Positions 51,003-59,820 of a DNA stretch of 64,000 nt are shown here, in pieces. The stretch lies in contig NZ_CP132542.1 of NCBI RefSeq assembly GCF_030845175.1, positions 2,763,501 to 2,827,500 of the forward strand, in the 5' to 3' direction. The notes under the pieces are model-generated. The model was not told the DNA's origin. It worked only from the letters and a program-made list of their open reading frames with translations, and made no database searches. The position numbers were made by a program, and so were the translations under genes. Position 1 is the first letter of the stretch. Each line of letters opens with the position of its first letter. This DNA is from Coralliovum pocilloporae (GTDB lineage: Bacteria > Pseudomonadota > Alphaproteobacteria > Rhizobiales > Cohaesibacteraceae).

Positions 51003-51923
51003 TCAAATAAATTTCCGGAACAGCCGCGTCTGGTTGAACAGGTCTTCAAGCTGGTTCATGCGGTCACGGGTGTCGTCCCAGGTCTGGGTCTGGACGGCAG
51101 AAATCATGGCTTCCACCAGGAACAGGATGACGACGGAGGAATCCCAGGCGGACGGGGCTTCGATGCGGATATTGAACTTGGAGGTTGCGAACTTCGCGGC
51201 AGGTGATCCCCACTGGTCGGTAAACAGGATCACCTCGACCCCGAGACCGCGCGCCATTTCCGCCAGTGCCATGATGTCGTGCTCATAACGGCGGATGTCG
51301 AACATCACCAGTACATCACCGGCCTTCATGTTCAAGACATAGTGCGGCCAGGCGTTTGAGTTTGAGGCAATCAGCGTCACATTAGGGCGAACAACCTGCA
51401 TGTGGGTGAAGAAATAATCCGCGAGAGCCCGCGTAATGCGCCCGCCAACCACATGGACCGTGCGCTCTTCGTCAGAAAGGAGTGCGCAGGCCGTATCAAA
51501 GTCCTTCATATCGAGCTGGCCAAGTGTCTGGCGCAGGTTCTGCGATACAGCTTCAGCAAAGCGGTTGATGATGTGGGTGTCAGGGGCATCTTCAAACCAG
51601 CGGTCATGCTTGCTGATCGGGTTAGAGATTGTCTCTTCCAGCTCATCGCGGAGCCGGGCCTGAAACTCGGGAAAGCCCTTGAAGCCCAGCTTCTGCACCA
51701 TGCGGGCGACGGTCGGCGTGGACACCTTGGCATTGTCTGCCACCGCCGTAATACTGCTGAGGCCGGAAACCGGATAGTTTTCCAAAAGGGAATTGGCCAA
51801 TTGCCGTTCCGCCCGGGTCAGGCTGTCAAAGCTGGCCTGAATGAGTTCCGATACGGTCTGCGATTGTTCCGGCAAAACGGGCTCCCCAGTCTGAAACAAT
51901 AAGTCTGAATCAATCCTGTTCAA
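51003..51923 (-). CDS. RpiR/MurR-family transcriptional regulator
   Basis: 306 residues. The N-terminal HTH_6 domain (SLTRAERQLANSLLENYPVS, then ITAVADNAKVSTPTVARMVQ) is followed by a SIS sugar-isomerase domain from about 135 (VHVVGGRITRALADYFFTHM, VLVMFDIRRYEHDIMALAEM). Its ligand would be a phosphosugar or a similar small molecule. It lies behind the spacer of the MttB-like operon on the same strand and may regulate it. Confidence 0.92.
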   Translation of the reverse strand: MNRIDSDLLFQTGEPVLPEQSQTVSELIQASFDSLTRAERQLANSLLENYPVSGLSSITAVADNAKVSTPTVARMVQKLGFKGFPEFQARLRDELEETISNPISKHDRWFEDAPDTHIINRFAEAVSQNLRQTLGQLDMKDFDTACALLSDEERTVHVVGGRITRALADYFFTHMQVVRPNVTLIASNSNAWPHYVLNMKAGDVLVMFDIRRYEHDIMALAEMARGLGVEVILFTDQWGSPAAKFATSKFNIRIEAPSAWDSSVVILFLVEAMISAVQTQTWDDTRDRMNQLEDLFNQTRLFRKFI

Positions 51924-52058
51924 AGGATCAGCTCTTTGGGTTTACCCCGATTTACCAAGGTTTGGAAGGAAGCAAATGGGCGGGGCTCCTGGTCGAAGAG
52001 ATTTGGCCCTCTGTCTATCTGTGATTTGGACCAAGGCAAAAAACCGATGTCATTGTTA

Positions 52059-52322
52059 GGGTCAAGACTCATTGCTGACGCCCATTCTGTTCATCAGGGA
52101 AGTACAGAATGGGCGCGAACAAGAGCGCAGGACAGGTGGATCCTATTCAAGCTGTTGTTTGTGGTCAGGCTGCGCTTCCCTGATGAACCCGACGGGCGGG
52201 GTCATTTTACCGCCCGGCTTTGTTGGAGATCCTTGAAAACCAGAGGGTTTCCTGCGGACCTCCGCCGCGCCGGACGAGAAAATGACTATCGCAGAATGGA
52301 CGTGAGCAATGAGTTTTGACCC
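52059..52322. mobile_element. MITE with 30-bp terminal inverted repeats
   Basis: GGGTCAAGACTCATTGCTGA... (52059-52088) pairs with ...CAATGAGTTTTGACCC (52293-52322) at 27 of 30 positions. The flanks carry a TA duplication (52057-52058 and 52323-52324). Inside, TTCATCAGGGAAG and CTTCCCTGATGAA form a second, nested inverted repeat. There is no transposase; a 127-codon frame across it is not convincing. The rest of 51924-52364 shows only the GST promoter area. Confidence 0.8.
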
Positions 52323-52364
52323 TAGTTTCAGGATAGTTATCCCGAACCACATGGAGGGCACGTC

Positions 52365-53003
52365 ATGAAACTGATTATTGGCAACCGCAACTATTCGTCC
52401 TGGTCCTTCCGTGCCTGGTTGGGCCTGACCATGGGCGGCGTGGCGTTTGAAACCGAGTTGCGTCCGTTTGATGAAGAAAACGACTTTCGTGACTATCTGG
52501 CGTTTTCACCGACGGGTAAGGTCCCGGTCCTTCAGGATCAGGGGCGGACGGTATGGGAATCTCTGGCCATTCTTGAATATGCCGCCGAAACGCACCCCGA
52601 AAAACCCTTCTGGCCGGAGGATGCTGACGCGCGAACATACGCGCGCTGCATTGCTCATGAAATGCATGCGGGCTTTTCTGGTATCCGCAACGAATGCCCT
52701 ATGAACATGCGTCGCGCTCCGGGTGATCTTGTGGTCTCAGAGGCTGTGCGCAAGGATGTGGCACGGATTGAGACAATCTTGGACAATTGTCTGCAAACTT
52801 ATGGCGGGCCGTTTCTGTTCGGCCCGTTCTCTATAGCTGATGCGATGTATGCGCCGGTGGTCAACCGCCTTGAGATCTATCGCCTCAGCACCCATCCTGC
52901 TGTCGAGCGCTACACGCAGGCGATGAAGGCTTTGCCTGCCTGGCAGGACTGGGTGGAGAAGGGCTGTGCAGAGCCGTGGGTGGTGGCGATGGATGAGGTG
53001 TGA
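52365..53003 (+). CDS. Glutathione S-transferase family protein
   Basis: 212 residues. The N-terminal thioredoxin-like domain has the catalytic Ser region NRNYSSWSFRAWLGLTMGG and the glutathione-binding GKVPVLQDQGRTVWESLAIL (cis-Pro and Glu-Ser). A helical C-terminal domain carries the N-capping box FSIADAMYAPVVNRL. It conjugates or reduces electrophiles with glutathione; the YfcF-like side of the family is the closest in layout. The ATG follows GGAGGG. It is codirectional with the agmatinase-type gene 93 bp downstream. Confidence 0.92.
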   Translation: MKLIIGNRNYSSWSFRAWLGLTMGGVAFETELRPFDEENDFRDYLAFSPTGKVPVLQDQGRTVWESLAILEYAAETHPEKPFWPEDADARTYARCIAHEMHAGFSGIRNECPMNMRRAPGDLVVSEAVRKDVARIETILDNCLQTYGGPFLFGPFSIADAMYAPVVNRLEIYRLSTHPAVERYTQAMKALPAWQDWVEKGCAEPWVVAMDEV

Positions 53004-53096
53004 CAGACGGCACCAGTTGTCCACAAGCCGCTTGCCGAACAGGGGCCACGCCCTTACCGTGTCCGCACTGAAAACGTTCTGGGAGGATCAGGGTCA

Positions 53097-54053
53097 GTGT
53101 CTCACGGGTATGAAAGCGGGCGGTTGAATCTGCCTTTTGTCGGTATCTCAACCTTTGGCAAAAACGCCTATGTTGAGGACTGGGATGCGATTGAGGCAGA
53201 CTTTGCTGTTCTGGGCGCACCATTTGACTTCGGCTGTCAGTGGCGGTCGGGCGCGCGGTTCGGCCCCCGGTCCATCCGGGAAGCCTCGACCCTGTTTTCG
53301 TTCGGCCATGGCGGAGCCTACGACCATGAGGATGACGTGACCTATCTGGACAGGGACAAGGTCACGATTGTCGATATCGGCGACGCGGATATCATCCACA
53401 CGGACACCACAGGCAGCCACGCCAATATCGAGTTCGGTGTACGCAGGATCCTCAAGGCCGGCGCGGTGCCGATTGTTCTTGGGGGGGACCACTCGGTCAA
53501 TATCCCCTGTATCAATGCCTTTGACGATCAGGACCCTGTTCATGTGGTTCAGATTGATGCACATCTGGATTTTGTCGACGAGCGGCATGGTGTCCGCTTT
53601 GGTCACGGCAATCCTATGCGCCGGGCGGCGGAAAAAGACTATGTGACCGGTATGACCCAGATCGGTATCCGCAATGTCTCTTCAACCGCAAAGGAAGGGT
53701 ATGACGATGCACGGCGGATGGGCTCTGACATCCTGTCGGTGCGCCAGGCCCGCAAACTCGGCACCGAAGGCGTACTGGGCCGGATTCCGGAGGGTGCCCG
53801 GTATTACGTGACCATTGATATTGATGCCTTCGACCCGTCCATCGCGCCGGGAACCGGCACACCCAGCCATGGCGGGTTCCTCTATTATGATATTCTGGAG
53901 ATTCTGGACGGTCTCACCAAACGTGGCGATGTTGTCGGTGTGGACCTGGTGGAAGTGGCCCCGGATTATGACCCGACCGGTTCAACCGCCATTCTTGCCG
54001 CCCAGATCCTGATGAATTTCATCGGCAGGATTCATCACAATCGGACGGCCTGA
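53097..54053 (+). CDS. Agmatinase/ureohydrolase family protein
   Basis: 318 residues. The manganese motifs are complete: GGDHSVNIP (around 125), IDAHLDF (around 147) and VTIDIDAFDPSIAPGTGTPS (around 237). The third block has the agmatinase-type GTGTPSHGG. It hydrolyses agmatine or another guanidino compound to urea and an amine; guanidinobutyrase or guanidinopropionase activity is also possible. The GTG start follows GGGAGGATC. It precedes an enolase-superfamily gene in the same direction, which may hint at a joint catabolic unit for a guanidino acid. Confidence 0.9.
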   Translation: MSHGYESGRLNLPFVGISTFGKNAYVEDWDAIEADFAVLGAPFDFGCQWRSGARFGPRSIREASTLFSFGHGGAYDHEDDVTYLDRDKVTIVDIGDADIIHTDTTGSHANIEFGVRRILKAGAVPIVLGGDHSVNIPCINAFDDQDPVHVVQIDAHLDFVDERHGVRFGHGNPMRRAAEKDYVTGMTQIGIRNVSSTAKEGYDDARRMGSDILSVRQARKLGTEGVLGRIPEGARYYVTIDIDAFDPSIAPGTGTPSHGGFLYYDILEILDGLTKRGDVVGVDLVEVAPDYDPTGSTAILAAQILMNFIGRIHHNRTA

Positions 54054-54166
54054 ACCCGCCTGAAACATCATAACCAGACATGATTGGGGATATGTCGCAA
54101 AGCGGCTTGTGAGGACATGTGTGCTGTGATCCTTTTTAAGCACCACATAAATGCTCGGGGTGCCCC

Positions 54167-55273
54167 ATGAAAATCCGCTCGATTGAAACATTCACCAATG
54201 AGTTTGTCTGCTTTACCCGTGTCACAACAGAGAGCGGCGCGCAGGGGTGGGGGCAGACGTCAACCTATCACGCGGATATCACAGCCAAGGTGGTTCACAG
54301 GCAGGTAGCACCCTATGCGCTGGGGCAGGATGCGTTTGATATTGCTCATCTGATGGACATCATCCCGCTGCGGGAACACAAGTTCCCTGGCTCCTATCTG
54401 AGACGGGCCATGTGCGGGCTTGATACAGCGCTGTGGGATCTGCGTGGAAAGCTTGAAGAAAAGCCTGTCTGTGCCCTGATGGGCGGAGCACCGGGACAGG
54501 TCCGCGCCTACGCCTCATCCATGCGGCGCGATATCACCCCTGAGGATGAAGCCGTCCGTCTGACCCGCCTGCGGGACGAATTCGGCTTTGATGCTTTCAA
54601 GTTCCGTGTGGCGTCTGAATGCGGTCGCGATGTGGACGAATGGCCGGGCCGGACAGAGGCTATCGTGCCTGCCATGCGCAAGGCTATGGGGGATGATATT
54701 GCCCTGCTTGTTGATGGCAATTCCGGTTATTCACCCCGGAAGGCCATCGAGGTTGGCCATATGCTGGAGGATAACGGCATTTCTCACTTCGAGGAGCCGT
54801 GTCCTTATTGGGAATATGAGCAGACCAAAGAGGTCACTGACGCACTGTCGATTGATGTCACAGGCGGCGAGCAGGATTGTGAGCTGCAGAACTGGCGGCG
54901 GATGATTGACATGCGGGCCGTGAACGTGATCCAGCCTGATATCTGCTATATGGGGGGTATGGAACGGACGCTGGAGGTCGCCCGGATGGCTGATGAGGCA
55001 GGCCTGCCCTGTACACCACACTGTGCCAACCTGTCTCTTGTGACCCTGTTCACTATGCACCTTCTTCGAGCCATCCCGAACGCGGGTAAATATCTGGAAT
55101 TTTCCATTGAGGGCGCAGATTATTATCCCTGGCAGCAGGAGCTTTTTGTTCAATGTCCTTATGGGATTAAGGATGGAAAGGCCATTGTCACAGATGCGCC
55201 GGGCTGGGGAATCGAAATAAATCCGGACTGGTTGGCTCGTTCCACTTATGAAGTCAGCTACGTGGATACCTGA
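54167..55273 (+). CDS. Mandelate racemase/muconate lactonizing enzyme family protein (MR type)
   Basis: 368 residues of the enolase superfamily. The catalytic K-x-R is in DAFKFRVASE (around 142). Metal ligands are Asp in LLVDGNSGYSP, Glu in FEEPCPYWEY and Glu in TGGEQDCEL, and the general-base His is in CTPHCANLSL. The Lys plus His pattern is that of mandelate-racemase-type sugar-acid dehydratases or epimerases. It follows the ureohydrolase gene by 113 bp. The substrate cannot be named. Confidence 0.87.
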   Translation: MKIRSIETFTNEFVCFTRVTTESGAQGWGQTSTYHADITAKVVHRQVAPYALGQDAFDIAHLMDIIPLREHKFPGSYLRRAMCGLDTALWDLRGKLEEKPVCALMGGAPGQVRAYASSMRRDITPEDEAVRLTRLRDEFGFDAFKFRVASECGRDVDEWPGRTEAIVPAMRKAMGDDIALLVDGNSGYSPRKAIEVGHMLEDNGISHFEEPCPYWEYEQTKEVTDALSIDVTGGEQDCELQNWRRMIDMRAVNVIQPDICYMGGMERTLEVARMADEAGLPCTPHCANLSLVTLFTMHLLRAIPNAGKYLEFSIEGADYYPWQQELFVQCPYGIKDGKAIVTDAPGWGIEINPDWLARSTYEVSYVDT

Positions 55274-55392
55274 AATATGTAATCGAGCAGAATTAACCAG
55301 TTAAAATAACCTTAATAGCAACCTTTGATGGATGTCTTTGAGTAATTCTCTTATCCTTAGCTAATAACGCCGATTCGGGGGGAGAGACCGTA

Positions 55393-55920
55393 ATGGCGAC
55401 TAAGCTGGAATTAGAAGCTCTAAGAGACATGCGCCTTCTGGATATTGGTCAGATGGTTCTGGTTTTGGCCGGAGCATGGACCGAGCCGGACGCGGAAGAC
55501 CGGGTCCGCCGCTATATGGGGCTGATTTCTGATCAACTAGGCAAGCGGCTGAAGAGCTATCGCTTCATGATTGACGGCAAGGAGATTATCCTGGCCAATC
55601 TCCGTCTGGAGCTGGTTTCCGTTGAAGATGGCAGCATCATCGGGCGCCTGAAGGTGGTCGGATCGTATTCCGTAGGCCTCTATGCCGCTGATTCCGCCTA
55701 TCCATCCTTCATGACGGCCACACCTGAACTGGAGCGTGATCTTGAGATGGCTATTCGCACAGCCATCGACAATCACCCGGACAAGGATGGCTACCCGACC
55801 CCGGGCTATCACGTGCTTCTGCGCGATGATGATGATCTGAGCTGGCAGATCCAGAAGACGAAGAAGGTCAAGGCCCGACCTCAACCGATGGCAGATTTCA
55901 GGCAGCCATTGACGATCTGA
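55393..55920 (+). CDS. Hypothetical protein
   Basis: 175 residues, not recognised. It starts at ATG behind GGGGAGAG. An N-terminal helical stretch (LELEALRDMRLLDIGQMVLV) is followed by a mixed alpha/beta part with SIIGRLKVVGSYSVGLYAAD and an acidic segment RDDDDLSWQIQKTKK near the end. There is no signal peptide or membrane helix. The upstream 119 bp is AT-rich and could hold the promoter. Coding is likely from codon usage and the ribosome-binding site. Confidence 0.7.
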   Translation: MATKLELEALRDMRLLDIGQMVLVLAGAWTEPDAEDRVRRYMGLISDQLGKRLKSYRFMIDGKEIILANLRLELVSVEDGSIIGRLKVVGSYSVGLYAADSAYPSFMTATPELERDLEMAIRTAIDNHPDKDGYPTPGYHVLLRDDDDLSWQIQKTKKVKARPQPMADFRQPLTI

Positions 55921-55933
55921 ATCTCAACAGACC

Positions 55934-56914
55934 CTAATCAGGATGCTTGAGGATTGTTGACCGTTGGGCCTTGTCTTCCGGGACGACCCGGCCTGTCAGC
56001 AGACATGAGAAGATATGGTCGAAGACCACGCCCGGCTGGCCTTTCTTGCGGCCGGAGCGGAAGTAGGAATGGCCTTTCGGAGTGTCATAAAGTGTGTTGA
56101 TGTCGTCGCAATCCACCTGATAGACGTTTTTCGGCGTCTTATCGATGTCTTCAGGCCCGGTATGTCCCAGTCTGCGGGAGGCGATCTTGTTTTTCAGATT
56201 GGCGGCCTTGCTGGCTCTGAGTGCCAGATCGTCAGAGGCATAATAAACCACGACATTGCGCGATGCGTGGCAGATCAGTTCACCGCTCTCACCTTCATGC
56301 AGGCTTTCATTCACAACGTCAGCCGCAATCATAAAGGTGTTCCGGAAGATCATCGGCACACCGCGAGACAGATCATATTTGTCCCAGGCTTTCAGTGCGC
56401 CGCGCAGAACACGGTTGCCCATGGAATGGGACAGCATGTTGATGCGTTTCAGGCACGGATCGTCTTCGCTGTTATACTTGTCCGAGTTCCGCCAGCTGAT
56501 GAATTTCTCAAGAACACGGGCAAAGGAATAGGCGCTCTGGTCTGCTGCCTTCTGGTCGTCCCAGTAATCCTGCACGACGCCCAGATCCCCATCGCAAGGC
56601 CAGATCAGCGGAATGACCAGAACCTCGTTCTTTTTCGCTTTGTCACAGAGTTTCTGAAACTCTTCCGCAGCTGAGAACACGTCGTCCGGCAGGTTGGAGA
56701 AGCCGTGAACATAGAGCAGGATCTGCCGATAGGAAGACGCTTTTATCTCCGCGAGAAAGGGAAGACTGCCAATCTCCGTATAGGACGCATCCCCATTCTT
56801 GCGGCAGAAAAAGACCGAATTGCTGGGCGCGTTGTTTTTCAGGTCGAAATCGAACTTTCTGTTGGTGCGCGACTTGATACTTTGCGTCGGAAACCGATTG
56901 GTGATGAACAGCAT
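55934..56914 (-). CDS. Alpha/beta hydrolase, DUF900-like
   Basis: 326 residues. The oxyanion strand is ILLYVHGFSNLPDDVFSAAE (around 65), the nucleophile is in NMLSHSMGNRVLRGALK (around 160) and the probable His is in TPKGHSYFRSG near 283. This is the layout of the DUF900 group of large cytoplasmic or surface esterases. No signal peptide. GGGAGGAAACGTC precedes the ATG. It is convergent with the hypothetical gene 13 bp away. The substrate is unknown. Confidence 0.82.
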   Translation of the reverse strand: MLFITNRFPTQSIKSRTNRKFDFDLKNNAPSNSVFFCRKNGDASYTEIGSLPFLAEIKASSYRQILLYVHGFSNLPDDVFSAAEEFQKLCDKAKKNEVLVIPLIWPCDGDLGVVQDYWDDQKAADQSAYSFARVLEKFISWRNSDKYNSEDDPCLKRINMLSHSMGNRVLRGALKAWDKYDLSRGVPMIFRNTFMIAADVVNESLHEGESGELICHASRNVVVYYASDDLALRASKAANLKNKIASRRLGHTGPEDIDKTPKNVYQVDCDDINTLYDTPKGHSYFRSGRKKGQPGVVFDHIFSCLLTGRVVPEDKAQRSTILKHPD

Positions 56915-57056
56915 GACGTTTCCTCCCGTACTGCTGACAACGTCCCCCTATTGGCGACCATGATAGGGCGTTATGCCGTGTTCTACAATCAATCGTTGCT
57001 GTATCGGAATGTGTGATTTTCTCTGAAAACAGAGATCTCATCCACAGTTCCAGTTT

Positions 57057-57109
57057 ATATGACTTCTAAAGTCATATTTTATTGTTGACTTCCGAAGTCA
57101 GGATATATA
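57057..57109 (+). promoter_or_regulatory. Twin palindromic operators with promoter
   Basis: ATATGACTT-CTA-AAGTCATAT (57057-57077) and GACTT-CCG-AAGTC (57087-57099) lie 26 bp apart. The second sits between TTGTTG (57082-57087) and TATATA (57104-57109), which have 16-bp spacing. A dimeric repressor bound to these would block the promoter. Confidence 0.6.
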
Positions 57110-57113
57110 GCAA

Positions 57114-57218
57114 GGAACCTGTCCTGTTCTTCCGCATCTCGCGGCTTCCATTTCCCGGCTTCCAGGCCTTTTCAGGACCAACTTTCGGCTGGTTGTGTCA
57201 CTGCAACCAGCCGTTTTT
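57114..57218 (+). ncRNA. Candidate small RNA
   Basis: About 105 nt between the promoter at 57082-57109 and a strong intrinsic terminator. In the terminator CGGCTGGTTG and CAACCAGCCG form a 10-bp stem (57186-57195 with 57204-57213), followed by TTTTT. The only frame that spans it (57082-57321) runs straight through the terminator and has no ribosome-binding site. The transcript would carry three CTTCC stretches, able to pair with GGAAG-like ribosome-binding sites. The family is unknown. Confidence 0.5.
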
Positions 57219-57334
57219 CTTTGTATTCCCTCCCTGTATCAAAAGACGGATTGTTTATTTCCGTTTGTACGGAACGAAGATTTGCAACCTGTCACTGTAT
57301 TTTATACTCTGGTTTATCTGAGGGAGGGTGAGAT

Positions 57335-57727
57335 ATGGACTGTAAACAAATCAAGATAGCTCTGACAGCATCAGTGATTGCAACCGCTGTTATGGCGCCG
57401 AATGTGGCTCTGGCGGAAAAACCAAACTTCCGCAAGTTGGCATGCCCAGAAAATTCAGCAAGCTGGAGGATAAAAGACAAGAAAGCTGATGATCATAAAA
57501 TGATCCTGCGTTCTGTCAGTGACAGGTTCTACAGTTACCGGGTCTGTAACAGCACTGCCAAGAATGAAGTGAATATCAAATTTCGGGCAGATTTTAATGG
57601 TGCAGATAATGACCTGGTTCTGATGCCGCGCAGTTGTGTGGACATTGTGGATGCTTCAGCAATTCATCTTGCTCCAGAGTTGGATAAACAGGAAATCCGC
57701 GGGTTTTACTGCCGGTTGTCCAACTGA
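57335..57727 (+). CDS. Small secreted protein of unknown function
   Basis: 130 residues. It has a signal peptide (IKIALTASVIATAVMAPNVA then LA, cleavage near residue 27), and the mature protein is about 103 residues with four cysteines (ACPEN, RVCNS, PRSCVD, FYCRL) that could form two disulfides. No known domain is recognised. The start follows GGGAGGGTGAG. It stands alone behind the candidate small RNA. A weak GC hairpin (57744-57775) follows. Confidence 0.75.
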   Translation: MDCKQIKIALTASVIATAVMAPNVALAEKPNFRKLACPENSASWRIKDKKADDHKMILRSVSDRFYSYRVCNSTAKNEVNIKFRADFNGADNDLVLMPRSCVDIVDASAIHLAPELDKQEIRGFYCRLSN

Positions 57728-57798
57728 TCCGGCCATTGTCATTGGCTTGCTCGTGCTACTCAACCCGGGCAAGCCCTGATAGTTGAACACGGTGTTCT

Positions 57799-58908
57799 TC
57801 ACGGCACCACAACAATATTCCCCACATGGCGCTTGCTCATGAAAGCGTCCTGTGCGTCTGCCAGTTTCTCAAGAGGGTAAGTGGCTGCCAGAAGGGGGCG
57901 CAGGTTTCCGGTTTCGATCAGGCGGGTGATGCGGGCCATGGTGCCGGGCGGGCAGATGGTCGCGCCGGTCAGCTGCAGATCCTTGTAGATCAGCTGGCGA
58001 AGGTCAAAAGAGACGATTGGTCCAGATATGCAGCCGGAGCTTGAGTAGCGACCACCCTGGCGCAGAGCGTCGATCAGGCTGAGGGACGTCTCTCCACCCA
58101 CCACATCGAGAGCAACATCGACAGGGCCTTTTGCGACCTCCCGGATGGCATCGCCCAGCCGGTCCGTATTCCGGTCGATAATGGTTTCTGCGCCCAGCTC
58201 ACAGAGTAGGTCTGCTTTTGCCTGAGATGCGATGCCGATCACCCGAGCGCCACGCAGGCGGCAGAGCTGGATGGCTGCGGAGCCGACGCCACCTGACGCA
58301 CCGGCGATCACCACGGTTTCTCCGGGCCGGAGGCTGGTTCTGGCCACAAGGTTTTCTGCTGTTGTATAGGCGCAAGGGTAGGTGGCCAGTTCCGCGTCAG
58401 TCTGGTCGGTGGTGATGGATAAGGCATTGGCAGACCGCACACGTGTGTATTCTGCAAATCCGCCATCGCATTCCGAGCCGAAATAGTCCGAGTGCTCCGG
58501 GTTCTGCCAGTCACCATGACCAAGAAGCCAGGGATCGATAATCACCCGCTCACCAATGCGGCTGGTGCTGACACCGTCACCTACGGCAACAATGGAACCG
58601 GCTACATCGGCCCCCTGAATGCGCGGGAAGGTGAGTGAGCCGCTGCCCCATGTGCCGCAGTTATCATCCGCCTCATCAAACCCCTGACTGCCGCCCTCAT
58701 CGGTAATGCCATCGGTCACCTGGGGGGAATACCAGCCGGTGCGCGTATTCACATCTGTATTGTTCAGCCCGCAGGCACCAACCTTCACAATAACATCACC
58801 GGGGCCGGGTTTAGGCACCGGCACGTCTGTGCGGTAGACCAGCTTGTCCAGGCCGCCATGTCCGGTCAACAGTACAGCAGCCATTGTGTCGGGGAGAGGT
58901 GATGTCAT
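57799..58908 (-). CDS. MDR-superfamily alcohol dehydrogenase / quinone oxidoreductase
   Basis: 369 residues. The N-terminal GroES-like domain has the LNNTDVNTRTGWY region and an unusually long loop (about 60-90). The NAD(P) fold is at GETVVIAGASGGVGSAAIQL (around 205). The structural-zinc cysteine cluster of classic alcohol dehydrogenases is absent, which points to the zinc-independent quinone-oxidoreductase side. It is 15 bp behind the cupin-type regulator gene and surely in its operon. The substrate is unknown. Confidence 0.85.
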   Translation of the reverse strand: MTSPLPDTMAAVLLTGHGGLDKLVYRTDVPVPKPGPGDVIVKVGACGLNNTDVNTRTGWYSPQVTDGITDEGGSQGFDEADDNCGTWGSGSLTFPRIQGADVAGSIVAVGDGVSTSRIGERVIIDPWLLGHGDWQNPEHSDYFGSECDGGFAEYTRVRSANALSITTDQTDAELATYPCAYTTAENLVARTSLRPGETVVIAGASGGVGSAAIQLCRLRGARVIGIASQAKADLLCELGAETIIDRNTDRLGDAIREVAKGPVDVALDVVGGETSLSLIDALRQGGRYSSSGCISGPIVSFDLRQLIYKDLQLTGATICPPGTMARITRLIETGNLRPLLAATYPLEKLADAQDAFMSKRHVGNIVVVP

Positions 58909-58923
58909 TGCTGGCTCCTGACC

Positions 58924-59529
58924 CTAGGGCTTCAGTGAAATGGGCGTATTGGCCCAGATGATAATGGTCTCCACCGTCCCCGGATTGTGGAAGCGGTGAG
59001 GGGTGGTGCTGGGGAATGAAAAGCTGTCACCCGCGTTGAGAAGAAACACCTGCTCGCCGAGGGTCAATTCGAAGGTGCCGCTCAGGACAAAGCCGGCTTC
59101 CTCACCCTTGTGCGTGTAAAGATCATCGCCGGTGGAGCTGCCCGGCGCATAGCGCGACATGGCCATAACCAGATCCCCATCCAGATTGGCAGACAGCAGA
59201 TAGTCTTCAAAGCCCCAGAAATCCGTGGAGCTGGCCGGAGCGTAGGTCAGCCTGCGGCGATTATCTGCCCGCACTACAAAGGCCCGCTCTTCTTCCGGAA
59301 CAGGACGTTCATTCTGGAAAAACCAGCCGGTCGAGACATTGAGCGCCGCTGCAATCTCCTGCAGGGCCGTGAGAGACGGATTGGCCAGGTCACGTTCAAT
59401 TTTGGAGAGAAAACTGACAGACTTGCCGCACAGGTCAGACAGATCCGTGAGCGTCAGGCCGCGCGCCTTGCGGAGCTGGCGCATATCGTCCCCCAGGGCA
59501 TGAGGTGCTGAATGGGTTTCACGCACCAT
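58924..59529 (-). CDS. XRE-family regulator with C-terminal cupin domain
   Basis: 201 residues. The helix-turn-helix is at 15-70 (MRQLRKARGLTLTDLSDLCG, KSVSFLSKIERDLANPSLTA), and a cupin_2 barrel at about 120-195 has THKGEEAGFVLSGTFELTLG and STTPHRFHNPGTVE. Such proteins (PuuR type) repress amine or amino-acid catabolic genes. It precedes the MDR oxidoreductase on the same strand and is divergent from the second enolase-superfamily gene, so it may control both. Confidence 0.92.
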   Translation of the reverse strand: MVRETHSAPHALGDDMRQLRKARGLTLTDLSDLCGKSVSFLSKIERDLANPSLTALQEIAAALNVSTGWFFQNERPVPEEERAFVVRADNRRRLTYAPASSTDFWGFEDYLLSANLDGDLVMAMSRYAPGSSTGDDLYTHKGEEAGFVLSGTFELTLGEQVFLLNAGDSFSFPSTTPHRFHNPGTVETIIIWANTPISLKP

Positions 59530-59820
59530 ACTCTACGCCTTTGCTGAAGCATGTTGTTATTCGCCAGGCCGGTTCCGATTGTTGCGCAATGCGCTTTAAA
59601 GACCGGATGTATGATCCATCACCTCCGCCCGACTTTGTACCGGCTTCCTGCCCCTGATCGGGAGAGTAGAGGGATTTGTGCTCTGCCATTCTCTCTGTCC
59701 GCTAGAATTCTTCTTGTGCTATATGAAAAATATGACATCATAATTTTCATGAGAAAACAAGTTATCACATAATTTGTCTTATTCGCTGTTATCTGTCGCC
59801 GTCAGATTGGGAGGTCTGCT

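Noticed and set aside
51936-52319. A 127-residue frame after the RpiR gene
   Set aside because: It lies mostly within the MITE and shows no domain; the inverted repeats explain the sequence.
57082-57321. A 79-residue frame upstream of the secreted protein gene
   Set aside because: It crosses a strong intrinsic terminator, has no ribosome-binding site and has a composition unlike a protein.
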